64,000 nt of DNA from assembly GCA_963969495.1 (NCBI GenBank), contig OZ018329.1, positions 151,415,582 to 151,479,581 on the forward strand. Direction: 5' to 3'. The notes beneath the pieces were generated by a model. The model worked only from the letters and a program-made list of their open reading frames with translations, did not search any database and was not told the origin of the DNA. Shown one piece after another: positions 59,073 to 64,000 of the stretch (position 1 is its first letter; every line of letters starts with the position of its first letter). The DNA comes from Ceratothoa steindachneri. Taxonomy: Eukaryota; Arthropoda; Malacostraca; Isopoda; Cymothoidae. Both the position numbers and the translations under genes were made by a program.

Positions 59073-59467
59073 CTTGTAATTATGTTATGTTATTATTTGA
59101 TTTTCTTTTCCGCTAGACTTAGGCTTATGGACACCGTTGTGTTGATCAGACCAAATTTCGGTCAAATTTACGTATTTCTGATTTTATTCCATAGTGTTTC
59201 ATCTATTTTTCATAAACTATCATACACATTTTCAGGTTTATATCTACTTTAGTTACTGAATTATGACTCTATTTATAGCAGCCAGTGCGTTCGAGAAAGG
59301 GAATTATGACTCAGCATAAAGCACCTTATTTACTATTTATACTTCCGTTAATTTTTATAAATACTTGAAATTAATTTTACTATCTGAGGGAAAAATTGAT
59401 CTCTTAGTTTAGTCTTAGTGAATAGAATTTATGCTAAATGTTATCATGTAATTAATATATAAACAAT

Positions 59468-59474
<7 letters not shown>

Positions 59475-59509
<35 letters not shown>
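59475..59509. repeat. (TA)n microsatellite, 35 bp
   Basis: Short TA tract preceding an inverted repeat. Confidence 0.9.
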
Positions 59510-59519
<10 letters not shown>

Positions 59520-59557
59520 GAAATGGAAAACTCACAAAGTATCACGTGAGGGTATCA

Positions 59558-59657
59558 AATGAATGCAATGTACCGCAGGAAAAAATGAAATGTTGTTTCC
59601 AACTACTTTCGAACTTTATTAAGTTCCTTATCAAGGATACTGCAGTACATTGCATTC

Positions 59658-59661
<4 letters not shown>
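59558..59661. repeat. Inverted repeat between two (TA)n tracts
   Basis: The arms 59558-59579 (AAATGAATGCAATGTACCGCAG) and 59640-59661 are reverse complements over 22 bp with one mismatch. The 61-bp loop contains a smaller hairpin GAACTT-TATT-AAGTTC (about 59609-59624). The unit is bounded by (TA)n on both sides. Its origin is not known to me. Confidence 0.7.

Positions 59662-59743
<82 letters not shown>
59661..59743. repeat. (TA)n microsatellite, 83 bp
   Basis: Uninterrupted TA tract. Confidence 0.95.
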
Positions 59744-59745
<2 letters not shown>

Positions 59746-60209
59746 CTTCAAAAAAATTCTACTTTTGTATTTATCAGAGGGATAATTATGAATTTACTTT
59801 AGTTATTTTAGTTTATAATATGAAATGAATAATCTGGCAACTACGAGTACCACGCTCCTAAGGATACCAGAATGTTCATGAAATCTTGAAATCACTTTCC
59901 GAACTTGTTTGTTGAGGTAAGCTTACGCGATCTGTGCAGTGCAAAATACCATTTAGCGAAAAAACATATCTGTAAAAGTAAGGACAAATAAGAGTGTAGA
60001 CCCACAACCAGGGCCTAGTCAAGAAAGTTCTTTTACATCACAGGCAAAACTTGAATATGATCAAGATATAGACAGCTGTTGGAGGACTTGCTCTCAGAAC
60101 ACGTTTACTTCGTTCACGGAATGCACCTGCAGCTGTGTGTACACGTGGTATAAGTGTTACTTCCTCTGCCCAAATTATAGCTCAAGTCTATAAAAAATAT
60201 ATATACTAG

Positions 60210-61764
60210 TGTGTGGAATTGTGGTTCAAATGAGAGAAATTATCAGGAGACAAGTGATGCTTTAGCATATAAAGTTGAGGCAATTTGTAAAAGATGTGAA
60301 TAAAGAGAGATTTTTACTGCCGATATATTCGAAACTCCTGATGGCCAAATATTTCCATACATAAATTTAGGCTTGGTTATATGCCAGTGACTTATGACTA
60401 TGGATGGCCTGGATTGAATTGGCATTTTTCAATGATGGGAGCAAAATGCATGAAAAAGTCTATTTATTATAAACATTTAAATGTTTTATATAAGTGTATG
60501 GATGAACATTATGAAAACAAACAAAATATGGTCCATGAAGCCATTGTGGAACAGTACAAGGAGGAAGGTAAAAACATGTGTATAAATGGCAATCTTCTAA
60601 TTGACGTGAGCTATGATGGGACATAGGCAAAGCGAGGACATACATCAAATATTGGTATGGGTGTAATAATCGAAGTTCTGGCAGGTTTCGTTGTGGATTT
60701 TGTTGCTCTTTCAAAATTCTGTCAAGTGTGTGAAAAAGAGTTAAAAAACAAAACAATAAGTGGAGAAGAGTATAACAAACGAAAAAACAGCCATAAACCA
60801 AAGTGTGTAAAAAACTTTGAAGGATCATCAGGAACAATGGAGAAAGAGGCAGCAGTTCAGATGTTTCAAAGGTCAAAGAACTTTGGGTTTATTTATAAGA
60901 ATTTTATAGGAGATGGCGATTCTTCTGCTTATAAGGAATTAATTAATTTAAATGGAGGCAAGGGTCCATTTCCAGATGAAGTAGATGTTATAAAACTAGA
61001 GTGTATTAATCATGTTCAAAAAAGGCTTGTACTCGGCTCAGGAAACTCCGAGATGTATCCAAAGAAGATGTATTGACAAAGATAGGAAAGAAGATAAGAA
61101 GAACCACCCTAAGCGGTAAGGATAAACTTACTGACAAGTCTATTGATACTCTGACATCTTACTTTCGGCGGCATATTTGGTCAAATGTAGGAAAAACTGG
61201 GATGGAAATGCAGGTTTCTATTATGTCAACGTTTCACCATGTCTTTAGAACCGATGCTAATCCACGACATGGTCTTTGCCCCACTGGAAAAGATTCCTGG
61301 TGCTTTTATCAAAAAGCTGTTGCAAATGGAGAAAAGCCTGAAAACATAAAGGGAGAAAAAAGGTCTCTCACAACTAAAGTGGACAATGAAGATCAGCGTA
61401 AAAGAAAGAAAATTTATGAGAGTCTGACCACAAAAGAATTGCTTGAAAAATGTAAAGAGGAGTAACACAGAATGCAAATGAAAATTTTCATTCCAAAGTA
61501 TGGAGCAGGGCAAAAAGGACTAAATTCATTGGTTTGAAAAGAATGAATTTCATCGCTCAACATGCTACTCTTGACCACAATGTAGGTTATGAACAAGAAA
61601 GTCTCCTAAAGAAGATAAAATTGGGTTCAAGCAGCCTAACTGGATTTTTGCAAGAGCAAGACAAAGAGAGAAAAAGAAATAGATCTTGGTCAAAAACTCC
61701 GGAAAACATGAAATTGAAAACATCAAATGAAACAGCAGTAGGATATAGTCCAGGAGCATATTAA
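60210..61764 (+). pseudogene. Mutator-like (MULE) transposase
   Basis: Plus-strand frames give GSNERNYQETSDALAYKVEA (N-terminal part), LIDVSYDGT, then TAG where relatives have Trp, then KRGHTSNIGMGVIIEVLAGF and VVDFVALSKFCQVCEKELKN. After these come CVKNFEGSSGTMEKEAAVQM, FGFIYKNFIGDGDSSAYKEL, LECINHVQKRL, STFHHVFRTDANPRHGLCP, KDSWCFYQKAVANGE and SKVWSRAKRTKFIGLKRMNF. The order and motifs (SYDGTW, FSGSS-type, DGDS, C-NHV-KR, H-CP-G-DSWC) match the arthropod Mutator-like transposases, with DD[E] residues in SYDGT and GDGDS. Stops or shifts occur at about 60300, 60625, 61040 and 61463. Terminal inverted repeats and 9-bp TSDs were not located. Confidence 0.85.
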
Positions 61765-63690
61765 ATCTTATGAACCTGGCAAGCTTTGATACCCTTCTCT
61801 CCGGAAAGAATACTCTGTAATACTTGGGGGGGGGGAGGGCAACCAATAAGATTAAAGAAAAAGAGAAAAATATAGAAAAACAGCAGATGGCATGATGTAA
61901 GTGTTCATTTTCTTGTTACTTTTTTTTTACTTGCAATTTTCTCTGTTAAATATTGATGAATCAAAAGACTGGTGAGACCAGATTTATTGGTCGAGTTTAA
62001 TCAAATAAAAACAAACGTGTAGAGAAAAAGTGTGGCAACAATTCTATGGTTAAACATTTTTTTAATCCATTCATAGATTTTTGGTTATGGATGGAACACG
62101 CCCCCAAAAAAGTATTTTTGTGGGTATATCACTTTACAAAAATTTACTTGAGGTTTATATATATATAAATCATAAATTAAACCATAGTTTAAGTGCATAG
62201 GGGCTATATTACATATAACCAAAAAAATATTTTATTTCCTTCAATAGTTCAATTTATTTTATTTTTTATAAATGGTCAAAATATCAGTATTTGAATGGGG
62301 TGGCAAAAAATTTTGCATTTTCTAAATATAGTTTTAGAATATTAATAAACTGTAAAAGAATTAAGAACAATGGAGATATATTTTTTTTTACCGCCCCTAT
62401 AACTTCTCAACGGTACCTTTATATTAAATTATTCCTGTGTAAAAACTCATTTTTACTTTAATTTATCCCAAATTTTATGGATAAGTATAATAAAGTACTT
62501 AAAAAGGCTTATATTCTACACCTTACGTCGATAAATGGGGCCTAACTCCATTTTAATTAACATATTGCCTTTAATCGAGTGATATATAAATTTAAATTCA
62601 ATTTTCGAAAATCATTTTTGTAATCTCAAAAGATAACGAAAAACAAAACAGGTGAACTTACCTTATGTAAGGTTCTTTAACTGACCTGCTCAGGAACAAA
62701 ACATCACAACTAAACTATATAACATAAAACAATACAACAACCAAACTAAACGACATAAATAAAAATCACATATTTAACAACATAAACGACAGAACCAAAT
62801 TTAACCACACGATAAAATAACTACACTAAACAACACAATATAATGATTAAACAACCCAAACCAATATGATATCCACATGACAATTAACACTACCGACTAA
62901 GACAACGCATAACCTCTCATCACGTCGCTCTTTCGACTATTGCCAAGTGCCAACCCGAGAAATCAGTTAATGGAGTACCCGTCTCAAAACAAAACTCTCT
63001 CATCATGCGCACCACACCACCACCTTAACGCAACCTTCTACTTTGGACGCGCATTAGCTCGGGTTTCTTTCTAATGTTTTTCTAAATTTTCAACGCTAAT
63101 TCTCCATCTTAGAAAAAATTCCTTTCTCTGATTGCATGTTCCATTATTTTGTCAATCCTAATCATATTTAACAAATGATCTTGGAGTATTCATTCCCTAA
63201 CCTAAATTGATGTAGCAAAATAATATTTATTGGAATATAAATATTTGTTAAGGAACTTTCGGTCTTTTTCACGGACCTAAAATTTCTCATTCAAAGTTTC
63301 ACACACAATCTTGATACATCCACACAATCAAGGGGATGCGCACACGCATTATATACATCTGCCTCCTCTACAATTTCGACCTCATCACCACATAGCTTCT
63401 TTCAAACTTTAACCACGGCTTTGATCACCATAACCACAATGCCTAGAGCAAACGCGGGGCAACTTTCAATTCACACATCAATTCAATCAACTTAGATACC
63501 AGCTCCGGTTGATTTAATACACTATGAGTAGAGTGAAAAGTCCAGTTGCTTCAATTATGCGACTGCATAATGTCTGTCAGCAGCTTCTCGGAGCAGCAAA
63601 AGATCATGCTCATATCTTCCAATAAGTATTTTCGGTCTTTATCAGACCATATTGCATACTAGTGCGCGGCCGGCAGGGTGGAGTAATTAA
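61765..63690. other. AT-rich sequence, no recognised genes
   Basis: May include the 3' untranslated and terminal region of the Mutator-like element near its left end. A G-run (GGGGGGGGGAGGG, 61828-61840) is the only notable simple sequence. Nothing else supported. Confidence 0.5.
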
Positions 63691-63699
63691 AAAAAAAAA

Positions 63700-63975
63700 A
63701 CATTCATTCCGGAAAATGTGAGAACGGAGGTAGATAAATTACGTGAGCTTTTTGACAATCGGATGAGGAGAGAAAAGAACAAATTCCAATAGTCGAGAAA
63801 TCCTTTCAAAGGAAATAATTATGCGAGCGCAATCCATGAACACATTCGCAACTTATGGTAGCGATTGTGGGCCTACGTAACTTAGATGAAATTGCTAAGG
63901 AGGCTGACAAACTTTATCATAGGAGCTATTCAAATTGGGAATCATCTAATTTTGCAGCCCCTACCACAAATGTTG
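63700..63975 (+). pseudogene. Possible gypsy gag fragment
   Basis: Short pieces in different frames, TEVDKLRELFDNRMRREKNK and VGLRNLDEIAKEADKLYHRS, resemble the end of gypsy-type gag, where a LDELA-x-ADK motif follows the capsid-like helices. The match is short and the frames are broken, so the call is weak. It runs into a (TA)n tract at the window edge. Confidence 0.3.
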
Positions 63976-64000
63976 ATATATATATATATATATATATATA
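63976..64000. repeat. (AT)n microsatellite, cut by the window end
   Basis: AT repeat from 63976 to the last base. Confidence 0.9.

Larger units (their letters stand above)
54852..59092 (+). mobile_element. CRa-4: longest CRa LINE copy, 5'-truncated in ORF1
   Basis: 4.24 kb on the plus strand: ORF1 from its middle (54852), ORF2 (55860 to about 58750), a 3' UTR with two stem-loops and an ATGTTATGTTATT end. It is the only CRa copy here with ORF1, so it defines the family structure. It is about 98% identical to CRa-3 over the endonuclease. No TSD is obvious (left flank ATTCAAAT, right flank ATTTGATT). Damage is light, a few single-base changes, so the insertion is fairly recent. Confidence 0.9.
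59093..60209. other. AT-rich sequence with two (TA)n tracts
   Basis: No genes recognised apart from the repeats listed separately. Confidence 0.5.

Overview
This is a stretch of animal nuclear DNA made almost entirely of transposable elements and microsatellites. I see no convincing host gene, rRNA gene or functional tRNA gene. The mix of CR1-like LINEs with PHD/esterase ORF1s, I/Nimb-type LINEs with RNase H, Ty3/gypsy elements, Penelope-like elements with GIY-YIG domains, Merlin and Mutator-like DNA transposons, and very long (TA)n tracts suggests an invertebrate, most likely an arthropod and perhaps a decapod crustacean. That taxon is an inference from repeat content only. Working names: CRa, CRb and CRc are three CR1-like LINE families; IN is the I/Nimb-type LINE; GyA and GyB are gypsy families; Mer is Merlin.

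Layout, 1-20 kb. Window start: IN-1 ORF1 fragment (-), an old RT fragment (-), then CRa-1 (-). A three-level nest follows: Merlin Mer-1 (5743-13978, -) is split by a foldback element (6671-13295) with a near-perfect 8-bp target-site duplication (TSD), and that element is split by the LTR element GyA (7385-13229, +). GyA is the most interesting object here. Its 1413-codon pol has the order RT - RNase H - OTU-like domain - aspartic protease - integrase, so the protease lies after RNase H instead of before RT. Its LTRs are about 99% identical, but gag, the primer-binding site and the end of the 5' LTR are deleted. Next is a nearly full-length IN-2 LINE (13990-20330, -).

Layout, 20-44 kb. GyB-1 integrase fragment (+), CRb-1 (-), CRa-2 (+) split by IN-3 (-) with a 13-bp TSD, and CRa-3 (+, 28660-37720). 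CRa-3 is split by the nearly full-length CRc-1 (-) and by Mer-2, which has a perfect 8-bp TSD. CRb-2 and CRc-2 fragments follow, then GyB-2 (-, 38866 to about 43640), whose pol 3' end is replaced by a 669-bp pure (AT)n tract.

Layout, 44-64 kb. A tRNA-like SINE head; two Penelope-like fragments between (TA)n tracts, one with a GIY-YIG domain and a hammerhead-like motif; a GC-richer region with nested 74-bp tandem repeats; a decayed transposon-type gene (51652-53276); CRa-4 (+, 54852-59092); a Mutator-like transposase pseudogene (60210-61764); and AT-rich sequence without recognisable genes to the end.

Almost every coding sequence carries stops or frameshifts. The main exception is the GyA pol ORF. 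Several element copies are about 98-99% alike, so mobilisation was recent. The elements do not form a pathway. What the window offers is a readable insertion history and several structural oddities inside the elements.
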